From Colwellia ponticola (GTDB lineage Bacteria > Pseudomonadota > Gammaproteobacteria > Enterobacterales > Alteromonadaceae), in contig NZ_SZVP01000001.1 in the NCBI RefSeq assembly GCF_005885605.1, forward strand, positions 620,001 through 684,000: a stretch of 64,000 nucleotides of DNA. The letters run 5' to 3'. Each line of letters starts with the position of its first letter. Positions within the stretch are counted from its first letter, which is position 1. Under the pieces are notes generated by a model that saw nothing but the letters and a program-made list of their open reading frames with translations, had not been told where the DNA came from and did no database searches. Shown here piece after piece: positions 53,765-62,536 of the stretch. Both the position numbers and the translations under genes were made by a program.

Positions 53765-55336
53765 TTAATCCTCTTGGCGAATTAGGTAGTCAAAAGCACC
53801 TAACGCAGCATTAGCACCACTGCCCATGGCAATAATTATTTGCTTATAAGGACTGTTAGTCACATCACCTGCGGCAAATACACCGGCCACTGAGGTTTGT
53901 CCTGCGCTACCGGTGATAATTTCACCGCGATTAGTTAGTTCTATGTCACCTTGTAAAAACTCACTGTTGGGCACTAAACCTATTTGTACAAAAATACCGG
54001 CTAATGCTAAATCATGCTCTGTACCACTAAGGCGATCGGTGTAACGTAAACTAGTAACACGTCTACCATCCCCCAATACTTCTGTCGTTTGGGCACTGGT
54101 AATAATAGTGACATTGGCTAATGATTTTGCTTTTCTGACTAAAACGTCATCTGCACGTAAAGTATCGGCAAACTCTAAAACGGTTACCTGCTCAACTAAA
54201 CCTGCTAAGTCAATCGCCGCTTCAATACCTGAATTACCGCCGCCAATAACCGCGACCGATTTACCTTTAAATAAGGGACCATCGCAATGCGGGCAATAAG
54301 CAACTCCTTTACCGCGATACTCATGCTCACCGGGTACATTCATTTCACGCCAGCGCGCACCAGTTGCTAACACTACCGACTTACTTTTTAAGACGGCACC
54401 ATTTTCTAGGCTAACTTCAATTAAGCCCGTTGCTTGATTACGCTTTACGCTATTAGCTTTATTACTGTTCATGATATCAACGTCATATTCACGCACATGC
54501 TCTTCTAAGCTAGCAACTAATTTGGGGCCTTCTGTAGCTTTTACCGAAATAAAGTTTTCAATGGCCATAGTATCGCTAACTTGTCCGCCAAATTTATCGG
54601 CAACTAAGCCAGTATTAATGCCTTTTCGGGCCGCATAAATTGCCGCTGCAGCGCCCGCGGGACCACCACCGACCACTAAGAAATCATAGTTATCTTTATT
54701 CTCTAAGGCTTTGGCTTGACGAGCACCAGCATTTTTATCGACTTTATTTAATATATCGGTTAATGAAACTCGGCCTTGGCTAAACGACTCACCATTTAAA
54801 TAAACACTCGGCACAGCCATTATATCGCGATCAAACACCTCGGTTTGAAATAACGAACCATCAATCATGGTGTGTTTTATCTTCGGATTAATCGCTGCCA
54901 TCATATTTAACGCCTGCACTACATCAGGACAATTTTGACAACTTAGCGAGATATAGGTTTCAAAAACAAAGTCGCCTTCAAGATTACGTACTTGTTCTAT
55001 TTGCTCGGCATCAATTTTTAAGGGGTGTGAACCACTATGTAATAACGCCATCACTAACGAGGTAAATTCATGCCCCATAGGTAAACCGGCAAAGCGCATT
55101 TCACTGTTAGTTGCGACGCTGCGTACCAACATTGATGGCACTCGCTCTGCTGGAGCTTGTTCAGTATTATTACCATCAATGGCACTAACCAGTGGTGATA
55201 ATTGCGCAATTTGTGTTACCAGTTGCGTCAGTTCTTTTGCCTTAGGACTTTCATCAGTAAAAGTGACTAGCTCGACCGGTGTTGTTAAGTTATCTAAATA
55301 ACCTTTGAGTTGTGCTTGTAAATTTGTGTCTAACAT
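53765..55336 (-). CDS. ahpF: Alkyl hydroperoxide reductase subunit F
   Basis: An FAD-dependent NADH:disulfide oxidoreductase (523 aa) that re-reduces AhpC. The N-terminal double-thioredoxin domain has redox pair C133/C136 (SCQNCPDVV). The thioredoxin-reductase-like part has the FAD site [20 protein letters not shown], the NAD site [19 protein letters not shown] and the active CPHC pair near residue 350. It is downstream of ahpC, separated by a long palindrome. Confidence 0.97.
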   Translation of the reverse strand: MLDTNLQAQLKGYLDNLTTPVELVTFTDESPKAKELTQLVTQIAQLSPLVSAIDGNNTEQAPAERVPSMLVRSVATNSEMRFAGLPMGHEFTSLVMALLHSGSHPLKIDAEQIEQVRNLEGDFVFETYISLSCQNCPDVVQALNMMAAINPKIKHTMIDGSLFQTEVFDRDIMAVPSVYLNGESFSQGRVSLTDILNKVDKNAGARQAKALENKDNYDFLVVGGGPAGAAAAIYAARKGINTGLVADKFGGQVSDTMAIENFISVKATEGPKLVASLEEHVREYDVDIMNSNKANSVKRNQATGLIEVSLENGAVLKSKSVVLATGARWREMNVPGEHEYRGKGVAYCPHCDGPLFKGKSVAVIGGGNSGIEAAIDLAGLVEQVTVLEFADTLRADDVLVRKAKSLANVTIITSAQTTEVLGDGRRVTSLRYTDRLSGTEHDLALAGIFVQIGLVPNSEFLQGDIELTNRGEIITGSAGQTSVAGVFAAGDVTNSPYKQIIIAMGSGANAALGAFDYLIRQED

Positions 55337-55441
55337 AATGACCTCTGCTGCTACTCGATGAATATGGAGAAAGTGATAAGGAAATAAATCTTTAATTTTT
55401 AGCTGCTAAACCTGCTTGTTCAACTATTAACGCTAGCTTCA

Positions 55442-55571
55442 CTTAGGTTTGAGTACTAGTTTGATTGAGGTTTGAATTAAATGCTTTTTGATCAAGGCAA
55501 AAAGAATGAGCATAGGTTTTCTATGTGATTTCTTTTTAACGAAGAGCAAGAAGCATTTAAATTAACCTAAG
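55442..55571. repeat. Long imperfect palindrome between ahpC and ahpF
   Basis: A nested inverted repeat. CTTAGGTT (55442-55449) pairs with AACCTAAG (55564-55571), TTAAATGCTT pairs with AAGCATTTAA, and inside AAAAAGAA pairs with TTCTTTTT and CATA with TATG. The central part resembles dispersed palindromic repeats I associate with Alteromonadales genomes. It lies in the ahpC-ahpF message and could limit ahpF expression. Confidence 0.7.
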
Positions 55572-55587
55572 AAAACTCACTAATAAC

Positions 55588-56172
55588 TTAGATTTTACCG
55601 ACTAAGTCTAGTGAAGGTGCTAAGGTGTCAGCACCTGGTTGCCATGCCGCCGGACAAACTTCACCGTCGTGCTCTGCAACATACTGCGCTGCTTTAACTT
55701 TACGCAGTAATTCTGCTGCGCTTCGCCCTATACCTAAGTCATGTACCTCAGCGATTTTGATTTCGCCTTCAGGGTTAATCACAAACGTACCACGAAGTGC
55801 TAAACCGTCTTCTTCAATCATGACACCGAAGTTACGAGTAATTCTGCCCGTTGGGTCGCCAATCATTGGGTATTTAATTTTGTTAATCGTGTCTGACGTG
55901 TCGTGCCATGCTTTATGAGTAAAGTGGGTATCGGTTGATACTGAGTAAACTTCAACGCCCATTTTTTGTAATTCTTCGTAGTGATCTGCCATGTCACCTA
56001 ATTCAGTAGGACAAACAAAAGTGAAGTCAGCTGGGTAGAAGAAAACTACTGACCATTTATCAGCAAGGTCTTTTTCGCTTAACTCAACAAACTCACCATT
56101 GTGAAAAGCAGTCGCGTTAAAAGGTAATAATGTCGTATTGATAATTGATTTATTAGAAACTGATTGGTTCAT
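55588..56172 (-). CDS. ahpC: Peroxiredoxin AhpC
   Basis: A typical 2-Cys peroxiredoxin (194 aa) that reduces hydrogen peroxide and organic peroxides. The peroxidatic cysteine is C54 in [11 protein letters not shown], the resolving cysteine C173 in GEVCPAAW. It lies just downstream of an OxyR box and the oxyR gene on the same strand, with a 212-bp promoter region. Confidence 0.97.
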   Translation of the reverse strand: MNQSVSNKSIINTTLLPFNATAFHNGEFVELSEKDLADKWSVVFFYPADFTFVCPTELGDMADHYEELQKMGVEVYSVSTDTHFTHKAWHDTSDTINKIKYPMIGDPTGRITRNFGVMIEEDGLALRGTFVINPEGEIKIAEVHDLGIGRSAAELLRKVKAAQYVAEHDGEVCPAAWQPGADTLAPSLDLVGKI

Positions 56173-56265
56173 GATGAACTCCTATTAAATAGTATATTAA
56201 ATGAAACGTTAAAGCTGTTTCGTTGAAGACAGGAGAATAATAGCGCCAGTAAGTTGATAAATATA

Positions 56266-56302
56266 ATCGATAGTAATTATGATATTGATAGGTTAAAGCT
56301 AT
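56266..56302. promoter_or_regulatory. OxyR binding site upstream of ahpC
   Basis: Four tetramers with 7-base spacing: ATCG, TTAT, ATAG and CTAT, against the OxyR pattern ATAG-N7-CTAT-N7-ATAG-N7-CTAT. That is 14 of 16 matches. It is centred about 112 bp before the ahpC ATG and lies between oxyR and ahpC. Confidence 0.75.
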
Positions 56303-56384
56303 TGATAGAGTTAGTCGTGTCATGCTCGTGATGATGAGAAAACACTAAAGTCTGTTGATCTTGGGAAATGGTTAATGAGTAAGG

Positions 56385-57284
56385 TTAAGTAATAATATCA
56401 CTAAGCGATTTTCGAACACTAGCCACTATTGCGCGAACACATTCCATACGCGAGTAATTAGGCCTAATCACCAAGGAAATGCCTCGCACAGGTACCGGCG
56501 CTTTAAACTGACCATAATGAATAGTATTACTAGCTAAGTTCCCTTGGGCAGCAAGCGCTGGCAGTAGAGTAATACCCATACCACTAGCGACCATATGACG
56601 CAGTGTTTCTAAACTGGTTGCTTGAAAACTATTATCTTCTTTCGCACCAGCGGAGAAGCAATATCCCATTGCTTGATCTTTCAGGCAATGACCATCGGCT
56701 AAAGTAAGAATTTTCTCATTATGTAAATCAGCAAGTGATAAGTTTTTTTTCTGAGCGAGTGGATGATTTTTTGGTGTTGCCAGCATTAATGGTTCATCGA
56801 ATAGCTGATAAGACTCGAATTTTTCCATCTCAGCAAGGTAAGGTAAAATCAGTACGTCTAATTTTCCTTGATCTAATTGCTCTAACAGTACTTTAGTTTG
56901 ATTTTCATGAAGGAAAAAATTTATGTTAGGTAAAGCAGTATTTAAGTTGGCCATAATATGTGGCAATAAATAAGGCGCTAATGTGGGGATTAAACCTAGA
57001 TGCAAGTCACCGGCAAACGGGTCAAGTAAGGCTTTAGCGCAAGATTCAAACTGCCCTGCCGCTTGCAGTACTTTACGTGCTTCTTTAACCAGTTGTTCAC
57101 CTGCTGGTGTTAGCATAACATTACGACGGTGGCGCTCGACTAGCTGTAAACCTAACTGCTCTTCTAATTTCATTAATTGACCACTCAGGGTAGGCTGACT
57201 AACAAAACAAGACTGTGCTGCTTTACCAAAGTGTTTGTGTTTATCTATAGCGGTTAAATATTCTAAGTCACGCAATTTAATCAT
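56385..57284 (-). CDS. oxyR: Hydrogen-peroxide-sensing regulator OxyR
   Basis: A 299-aa LysR protein with helix-turn-helix KHFGKAAQSCFVSQPTLSGQLMKLEEQLG. The redox-active cysteines of OxyR are present as C200 and C209 in the diagnostic segment DGHCLKDQAMGYC. It is directly upstream of ahpC and its own binding site. Confidence 0.96.
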   Translation of the reverse strand: MIKLRDLEYLTAIDKHKHFGKAAQSCFVSQPTLSGQLMKLEEQLGLQLVERHRRNVMLTPAGEQLVKEARKVLQAAGQFESCAKALLDPFAGDLHLGLIPTLAPYLLPHIMANLNTALPNINFFLHENQTKVLLEQLDQGKLDVLILPYLAEMEKFESYQLFDEPLMLATPKNHPLAQKKNLSLADLHNEKILTLADGHCLKDQAMGYCFSAGAKEDNSFQATSLETLRHMVASGMGITLLPALAAQGNLASNTIHYGQFKAPVPVRGISLVIRPNYSRMECVRAIVASVRKSLSDIIT

Positions 57285-57420
57285 AGTTAAAGCCTATCAA
57301 TTAATAATAAAAAGAGGGTTTTAACTATAGTATTATGCTCAGCGAGGGAAAGCGAGTTTCCTTGTGTATAAGGTCAAAAACTGTGAATAAAGAATAAAAT
57401 TAGCGATATATTTGTCAATA

Positions 57421-58038
57421 TTAGCCAATAATTAGCCAAATACCGACACCCATCATTAAGCTACCCGCAATACGATTCATCCATTTGATATTATCACCGC
57501 GACTTAGCAATCTTCTCAGGCTTTTACCACCCGTTGCATAGGCCATCATGCTGGTAAATTCTGTAAACATGATAACACTGAGTAAAACCAGTAACTGTGG
57601 CGCCACTTCGCGATCAACACTAATAAAAGGCGGCAGTAGTGATATCATAAAAGCCCACCCCTTCGGGTTAGCAATGGCGGTAACAAACCCCTGCATAAAT
57701 AAAGCACTGCGACTTACATCACTTAGCTTATTTTCGCCTATAGGTATTTTACCTTTTGCGCGCCACATGTTTACACCAATATATACTAAATAAGTCCCCC
57801 CAAGCCATTTCAATAGCTCAAATATATCAGGGTAGTTAAGCATAATAGTAGCCACACCAAGTACTGCCGCAATAGCGACAATAGCGACACCAATAAGCTC
57901 CCCCATCATCATCCACAATGTACGACGTACACCAATGCTCATACCAAGGGTCATGGCTAAGGTCATACACATGCCTGGGGTGATAGAAACAAAAAAGAAG
58001 GTTGGAATAAAAACGGCAAGCATCGCTAAATCAAGCAT
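57421..58038 (-). CDS. LysE/RhtB-family amino-acid exporter
   Basis: A 205-aa inner-membrane protein with about six helices and the LysE-type start VFIPTFFFVSITPGMCMTLAMTLG. KWLGGTYLVYIGVNMWRAKGK and GFVTAIANPKGWAFM are family landmarks. It probably exports an amino acid or derivative; which one cannot be told. It lies upstream of oxyR on the same strand, with 136 bp between. Confidence 0.92.
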   Translation of the reverse strand: MLDLAMLAVFIPTFFFVSITPGMCMTLAMTLGMSIGVRRTLWMMMGELIGVAIVAIAAVLGVATIMLNYPDIFELLKWLGGTYLVYIGVNMWRAKGKIPIGENKLSDVSRSALFMQGFVTAIANPKGWAFMISLLPPFISVDREVAPQLLVLLSVIMFTEFTSMMAYATGGKSLRRLLSRGDNIKWMNRIAGSLMMGVGIWLIIG

Positions 58039-58227
58039 ATAATTTACCTTAAGTTAAATTATAAAAGGATAACTGACTGACACCTTAACTAATACGGGAC
58101 TATTTTCTGATGCTAGCGTGGGGTGTTATCGAGAGCGTAATGATAAGTAATAAAGTGAGGGTTATCAACGGAGAATAATGATAGTTGATTAAGGTAACAT
58201 CGAAAAATTAGTTTACGCTACAACATT

Positions 58228-58263
58228 AATTACTGTGAGAAGAGCACCTTCTCAACAGTAATT
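58228..58263. repeat. Stem-loop after the 41-residue peptide gene
   Basis: AATTACTGT pairs with ACAGTAATT, continuing as GAGAAG/CTTCTC after one bulged A, with a 5-base loop. It lies 30 bp downstream of the small gene (minus strand) and may end or stabilise its mRNA; no T-run follows. Confidence 0.55.
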
Positions 58264-58292
58264 GCCGTTAACTTAACATGAACTAATTTAAG

Positions 58293-58418
58293 TTAGCTTA
58301 ACAGTGAAGTCCAATGTAAAAGCATTGGTAATAAACCGGTACCGGCAAATGCTAATAATATCATTGCTACATTAATGGCAGAGGTAGTTTCTTTAAAGTC
58401 TTCTTCGTGGTGTGACAT
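58293..58418 (-). CDS. 41-residue single-pass membrane peptide
   Basis: From an ATG at 58418 with AGGAAG 8 bases upstream, the minus strand encodes 41 aa: an acidic, His-containing start (MSHHEEDFKETTS), then a hydrophobic helix (VAMILLAFAGTGLLPMLLHW) and a short end. It looks like a small inner-membrane protein, perhaps an accessory subunit of a larger complex. A perfect FNR box lies about 90 bp upstream. I do not recognise the family. Confidence 0.75.
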   Translation of the reverse strand: MSHHEEDFKETTSAINVAMILLAFAGTGLLPMLLHWTSLLS

Positions 58419-58500
58419 GGTCTAGCTTCCTATACAACAAATAATTGACTAAAATACGGCGCACATTTTAGCTGAAATTAAAAGCTATAGACAGAAAAAG

Positions 58501-58514
58501 TTGATCTAAATCAA
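58501..58514. promoter_or_regulatory. FNR-type binding site upstream of the 41-residue peptide
   Basis: TTGATCTAAATCAA matches the FNR consensus TTGAT-N4-ATCAA exactly. Its centre is about 90 bp before the small gene's ATG, which would fit class II activation with a start site near 58466. Confidence 0.7.
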
Positions 58515-58602
58515 CCTTTACAACACCATAACAAGCCGTTTTACAAAACACAGGGGGTACTTTTTTTAGTGATTGATCGCCTTAAAAAACTACCTAAGCG
58601 AC

Positions 58603-58761
58603 TTAATAATAAGGATTATTCGCCCAGTCTATTCCTAGAGCATTACAATATAGACTATAAAAAAAGAACATAAGGCTACTGGTAATAATGTAGGCCAAGC
58701 GTGTCCGTCTGCTATTGAATTTGTCGAATAAATCTCGCGATAAAATACCGGCAGTAAGCAC
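58603..58761 (-). CDS. Possible 52-residue membrane peptide (weak)
   Basis: A frame from a GTG at 58761 gives 52 aa with a charged start (SRDLFDKFNSRRTRL) and one hydrophobic segment (AYIITSSLMFFFYSLYC). There is a GGTTGAG-like site close to the GTG, but it is poorly spaced. AT-rich DNA can give such frames by chance, so this is a tentative call. The rest of 58515-58836 shows nothing else. Confidence 0.22.
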   Translation of the reverse strand: MLTAGILSRDLFDKFNSRRTRLAYIITSSLMFFFYSLYCNALGIDWANNPYY

Positions 58762-58836
58762 GCTCAACCAAAGTCGATAAAAGCATGAGTTTGATCAGTG
58801 TGGTAAATTGATAAAATTGTTACTAGACAACCAATA

Positions 58837-58873
58837 AAAACCCAACACCAAATAAATGCTGTTGGGTTTTTAA
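58837..58873. terminator. Rho-independent terminator (bidirectional)
   Basis: AAAACCCAACA (58837-58847) and TGTTGGGTTTT (58860-58870) form an 11-bp stem with a 12-base loop and U-tracts on both strands. It probably ends the transcript of the 63-residue minus-strand gene, about 255 bp away, or an unannotated transcript from the left. Confidence 0.8.
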
Positions 58874-59128
58874 TTATGTAAAATAAAATGCAGTGCTATT
58901 ATTAACTTATATGAGGCGCTATTGAACTTTCAAGATTAAATTTACTCGTCTTTATACCATAGGAGTAAAGCGTTTTAGTCGCGGGGAATAGTGTGTAGCC
59001 GAATCCTTCAGATAGGATATCCTGGTCATTTTTATAGCGTTATGCCCTTTTTATTTGCATTACATCCTTGTATAAATACCCAACAAAACGCTAAAAAAAG
59101 TACCAAATATCAATATCCCCTAATGAAA

Positions 59129-59320
59129 CTAATAATAAGAATCTTCTTTATTATGTGCTTGTGGATCTTCAATAATATCGTTGATGTTTACTTCGAAACT
59201 ATTATTATTGTTACAATCAACCATGTAAACAGTATATGTTGAACCATCAAGCCAAGTAACAGTGCCGCTACCTTTTTTACTGCCACATTTCATACCAATA
59301 TGAATATCTTTAAACTCCAT
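59129..59320 (-). CDS. Small hypothetical protein (63 aa)
   Basis: An ATG at 59320 with a very strong GAGGAGG ribosome-binding site starts a 63-aa soluble protein: MEFKDIHIGMKCGSKKGSGTV then a beta-rich core (TWLDGSTYTVYMVDCNNNNS) and an acidic tail. Such Gly/Asp-rich short beta proteins recall small SH3-like or KOW-like folds. No family was recognised. The strong translation signal argues that it is real. Confidence 0.7.
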   Translation of the reverse strand: MEFKDIHIGMKCGSKKGSGTVTWLDGSTYTVYMVDCNNNNSFEVNINDIIEDPQAHNKEDSYY

Positions 59321-59429
59321 AAGTCCTCCTCGATACTAATTATCGCGAGAGACTAGCTCTCGTCAGTGGTGTTAATTAGAACGAACCAGAACCAATTAGT
59401 TCATTTTTTATACAGAAAGTTTGAAATAT

Positions 59430-60650
59430 TTACGGATTAAAGCTATTACCCAAGGTACAACTTGCCCGTGCGCCAGTCACCGCAGGTAAATTACTTTTAA
59501 AGCCATGATCAAAAGCATAGGCAAACCAAGCAAAGGCCATCGCCTCTAAAATATCTCCATCGATATTCAAACTTTGTATATTACTCAGCTCAAGTGAATT
59601 AGCACAGGTATGTAAACGCTCCTTAAGGGCATTAACTAAAGCATTATTATGTACCCCACCGCCGCATAAGTAGACATTACCCTGTAATGTTAGCGCCGTA
59701 ATAGCATCACTAATACTGTGCGCAGTAAAAGCTAATAATGTCGCTTGAATATCAACCGCTGTCAGTGTTTTATTCGCCACTTTATTAACAACGTTGTTAG
59801 CTACTGTTTCATATTGCGACTGAGTACTTGCGGTAAATACGGCTAATTGTTGTTCAAGCCAATCAAGATGAAAGTATTCTCTACCAGTACTTTTAGGGGC
59901 AACTTCTTTAATGTAATTATCTTGCAAAAATTGTGTCAGCAACGCGTGATTCTCTTGCCCTTTGCTTGCCCAAGTACCATTTTTGTCAAATTTATCTTCA
60001 CTGTTTGGGTGATGTTTACTAAACCAATCATCAAGTAAGGCATTACCTGGTCCTGTATCAAAACCTAACACAGTTTGCTTAGCTCCTTGTGCAGGTAAAT
60101 AGGTTATATTGGCGATCCCCCCTATATTTACCACAAAATTGGCATGCGTTGATTGACGAAATAACTGTTGATGAAAAATAGGTACTAAAGGCGCACCTTG
60201 ACCACCTAGTGCCATATCTTTCACACGAAATTGCCCAACTACGCGTATACCCGTTAGCATAGCTAATGTTTGGCAACATCCTATTTGTAAGGTAAATGGA
60301 TAATTACCACTGGGTCGATGGCGAATAGTTTGTCCATGATTGCCAATGGCAATAATATCATCAGGAGTTAGTTGCTCTTGGTTAAGCAACGACTTAATCG
60401 CCTGAGCAAATAAATGCGCTAACTTACTATCTAAATGAAAAGCCCGATCCACCTCATTAGTGTCTGGCTGATAAAGTGAGGTTATTTGCTTGGTAATAGT
60501 ATGACTATAACTTTGGTAAAAACTAGCACGCAATATAGGGGGTTTATCAGTCTGAGAAAAATCGACTAAGGCTAAATCGATACCATCCGCGCTGGTACCT
60601 GACATTAAACCAATATAGTACTGACCTTGCACCTTCTGTTGATTAATCAT
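59430..60650 (-). CDS. anmK: Anhydro-N-acetylmuramic acid kinase
   Basis: A peptidoglycan recycling enzyme that phosphorylates and opens 1,6-anhydro-N-acetylmuramic acid to MurNAc-6-phosphate. The 406-aa protein has YYIGLMSGTSADGIDLALVDF at the start, GNHGQTIRHRP, VVNIGGIANITYLP, GFDTGPGNALLDDW and the C-terminal LCGGGVHNNALVNAL. It overlaps the upstream peptidase gene by 8 bases, linking wall cleavage and recycling in one unit. Confidence 0.96.
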   Translation of the reverse strand: MINQQKVQGQYYIGLMSGTSADGIDLALVDFSQTDKPPILRASFYQSYSHTITKQITSLYQPDTNEVDRAFHLDSKLAHLFAQAIKSLLNQEQLTPDDIIAIGNHGQTIRHRPSGNYPFTLQIGCCQTLAMLTGIRVVGQFRVKDMALGGQGAPLVPIFHQQLFRQSTHANFVVNIGGIANITYLPAQGAKQTVLGFDTGPGNALLDDWFSKHHPNSEDKFDKNGTWASKGQENHALLTQFLQDNYIKEVAPKSTGREYFHLDWLEQQLAVFTASTQSQYETVANNVVNKVANKTLTAVDIQATLLAFTAHSISDAITALTLQGNVYLCGGGVHNNALVNALKERLHTCANSLELSNIQSLNIDGDILEAMAFAWFAYAFDHGFKSNLPAVTGARASCTLGNSFNP

Positions 60651-62160
60651 TAGCTGCTATGTCACTTGTTTGGGTTGAGAGTAAAGCATTTTTAGCACCC
60701 GACAAGGCTTGTAGACGTTCGGCGGCTAAATTGGTAAATGCTTTCTTATACTTTTTAGCGATCGGTCTAGCATCAGGTAACTTCACCGTACGAGGATTGC
60801 GATGCACGCCATTGAGCAAAAATTCATAATGTAAATGAGGGCCAGCCGATAAGCCCGTAGCACCAACATAACCAATAACTTGCCCTTGCTTAACCCGTTG
60901 ACCTTGTTTTACTGCTCGTTTAGAAAAATGTAAATATTTAGTGACTATGCCATTACCGTGTTGAATAAACACATAATTACCATTGTACTTATTATAAGTA
61001 GAATGCGTTACTTTACCGTTACCCGCAGCAACGACTGGCGTACCTGTTTTTGCCGCGTAATCTATACCACGGTGTGCTTTCCAGCGTTTTTGTACTGGAT
61101 GAAAACGTTTTGGCTTGAAACTAGAACTTATATATTTAAAATTAACCGGGGCACGTAAAAAAGCTTTACGCATACTTCGGCCATCAGGGCTGTAATATTC
61201 ATCATCGGTGAAACGAATTGCATGAAACACTTCTCCTTGGTTGGTTATTTCTGCCGCTAAAATGTTACCTGTCCCTATATATTCGCCTTCAATATATTTT
61301 TTTTCGTAGGTAATATAAAAACTATCACCAGCGCGTATATCTAAAGCAAAATCGATATCCCAACCAAAAACATTAGCAAAGTTAATAATTTGACTGTCAC
61401 TTAACCCTGCGCTAACACCAGCATTCCAAAAACTAGAACTGATAATGCCGTAGCTAAAGCCTTCTCGTATTTCTACTTCTTTAGTTTCTCGATGTGATTG
61501 ATAGCTATTACCTACTAAGTTAATAAATAAGGTATCTGTTTTAGACAAAGGGTATTCTAGTGCCGCCAATTGCTGAGTTTCATTGCTAGCAATACGTAAC
61601 TGATCACCGACATTTAATTTTTTTAACAAGTCGCTGTCTTTACCTTGTGCCGTACTAACCGCATAAGTCGTTTGAGCACTAAAACCTAAGCGCTTTAGTA
61701 TTAACGCTAATGAGTCACCACTATTTACCTTAACGGTTTGCCAGCTTAAATTAGCAAATTCTTCTATTGAATCGATAACTTTAGTCTTTTTTTCTAAGGT
61801 GCTACTCGCTAAATTGCCTTCTTGAACATTTTGCTGGTTAACTAACGAAGGCAATTGCTCGGCAATTACCTTCGTATTGGGTTTACTAGGATTAATGATA
61901 TTACGTTGCGGCAAAGCACTATGCTTGGGGGTAGTCACTATTGATGTGCCACCACTACCTACGACAGATTCAGGCAACGATACTTCAATGCGTTGTCCTA
62001 TTTGAATATTTTCACCACCAGTACTTTCTTCACCTGAAGGTAAGATTAATAAAAGTAATAACAAACAACTACTGGCAATAATTATCGAACGATGTAGCTT
62101 GGGTAAATTTTGGAATATATTGACTAATTTTTTCAAAAGAATAGTGCTCGACGTTTTCAT
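60643..62160 (-). CDS. M23-family murein endopeptidase (MepM-like)
   Basis: A membrane-anchored zinc peptidase that cuts peptidoglycan cross-links. Order: one N-terminal membrane helix (SIIIASSCLLLLLLILP), a linker, a LysM/OapA-like region (WQTVKVNSGDSLALILKRLGF), then the M23 domain with the zinc ligands in HRGIDYAAKTGTPV and GPHLHYEF. From the ATG at 62160 it is 505 aa. The frame extends 10 codons upstream, but that part adds nothing useful. Confidence 0.92.
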   Translation of the reverse strand: MKTSSTILLKKLVNIFQNLPKLHRSIIIASSCLLLLLLILPSGEESTGGENIQIGQRIEVSLPESVVGSGGTSIVTTPKHSALPQRNIINPSKPNTKVIAEQLPSLVNQQNVQEGNLASSTLEKKTKVIDSIEEFANLSWQTVKVNSGDSLALILKRLGFSAQTTYAVSTAQGKDSDLLKKLNVGDQLRIASNETQQLAALEYPLSKTDTLFINLVGNSYQSHRETKEVEIREGFSYGIISSSFWNAGVSAGLSDSQIINFANVFGWDIDFALDIRAGDSFYITYEKKYIEGEYIGTGNILAAEITNQGEVFHAIRFTDDEYYSPDGRSMRKAFLRAPVNFKYISSSFKPKRFHPVQKRWKAHRGIDYAAKTGTPVVAAGNGKVTHSTYNKYNGNYVFIQHGNGIVTKYLHFSKRAVKQGQRVKQGQVIGYVGATGLSAGPHLHYEFLLNGVHRNPRTVKLPDARPIAKKYKKAFTNLAAERLQALSGAKNALLSTQTSDIAAND

Positions 62161-62536
62161 AGCGGAAATTATAACTAAATAAAAATACAAGTAATCTAAT
62201 GACTATACCAAAACTACAACAAAAATACTGTTATAACTCACCGTAATCGTGGCAATTAGGACATACTATTTAAACAGCTTATCCTAGTAAATGAACAATA
62301 TTACCCATTGTCTACTAAAAAAGACATTATAAGGTTTCATACCTCCAGCAAAGTGCAGTAGAATTGAATCATTAAAAACGTTACCTAGTTATGTTACCTA
62401 GTTACATTATCTAATTAAAATACCCAGTCCATTAAATTATTGACCACTAAGCAAGCATTAACAGACTTAGCGGCAAGGCATTGATTATCGCCGTTTATCA
62501 GTGGACTGGGGATTAAAGCCAATCAGTGGAGTCCTA
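62161..62536. other. Divergent intergenic region between the M23 peptidase and tyrS
   Basis: Holds the promoters of both genes, not individually resolved. A 13-bp unit occurs three times at 62380-62418 (two nearly identical GTTACCTAGTTA(T/C) copies, the third diverged). The hexamer-like text ATCAGTGGA occurs twice just before tyrS (around 62499 and 62522). Confidence 0.45.

Noticed and set aside
58991..59242. 83-codon plus-strand frame
   Set aside because: It is antisense to the 63-residue gene, which has a strong GAGGAGG site; this frame has none.
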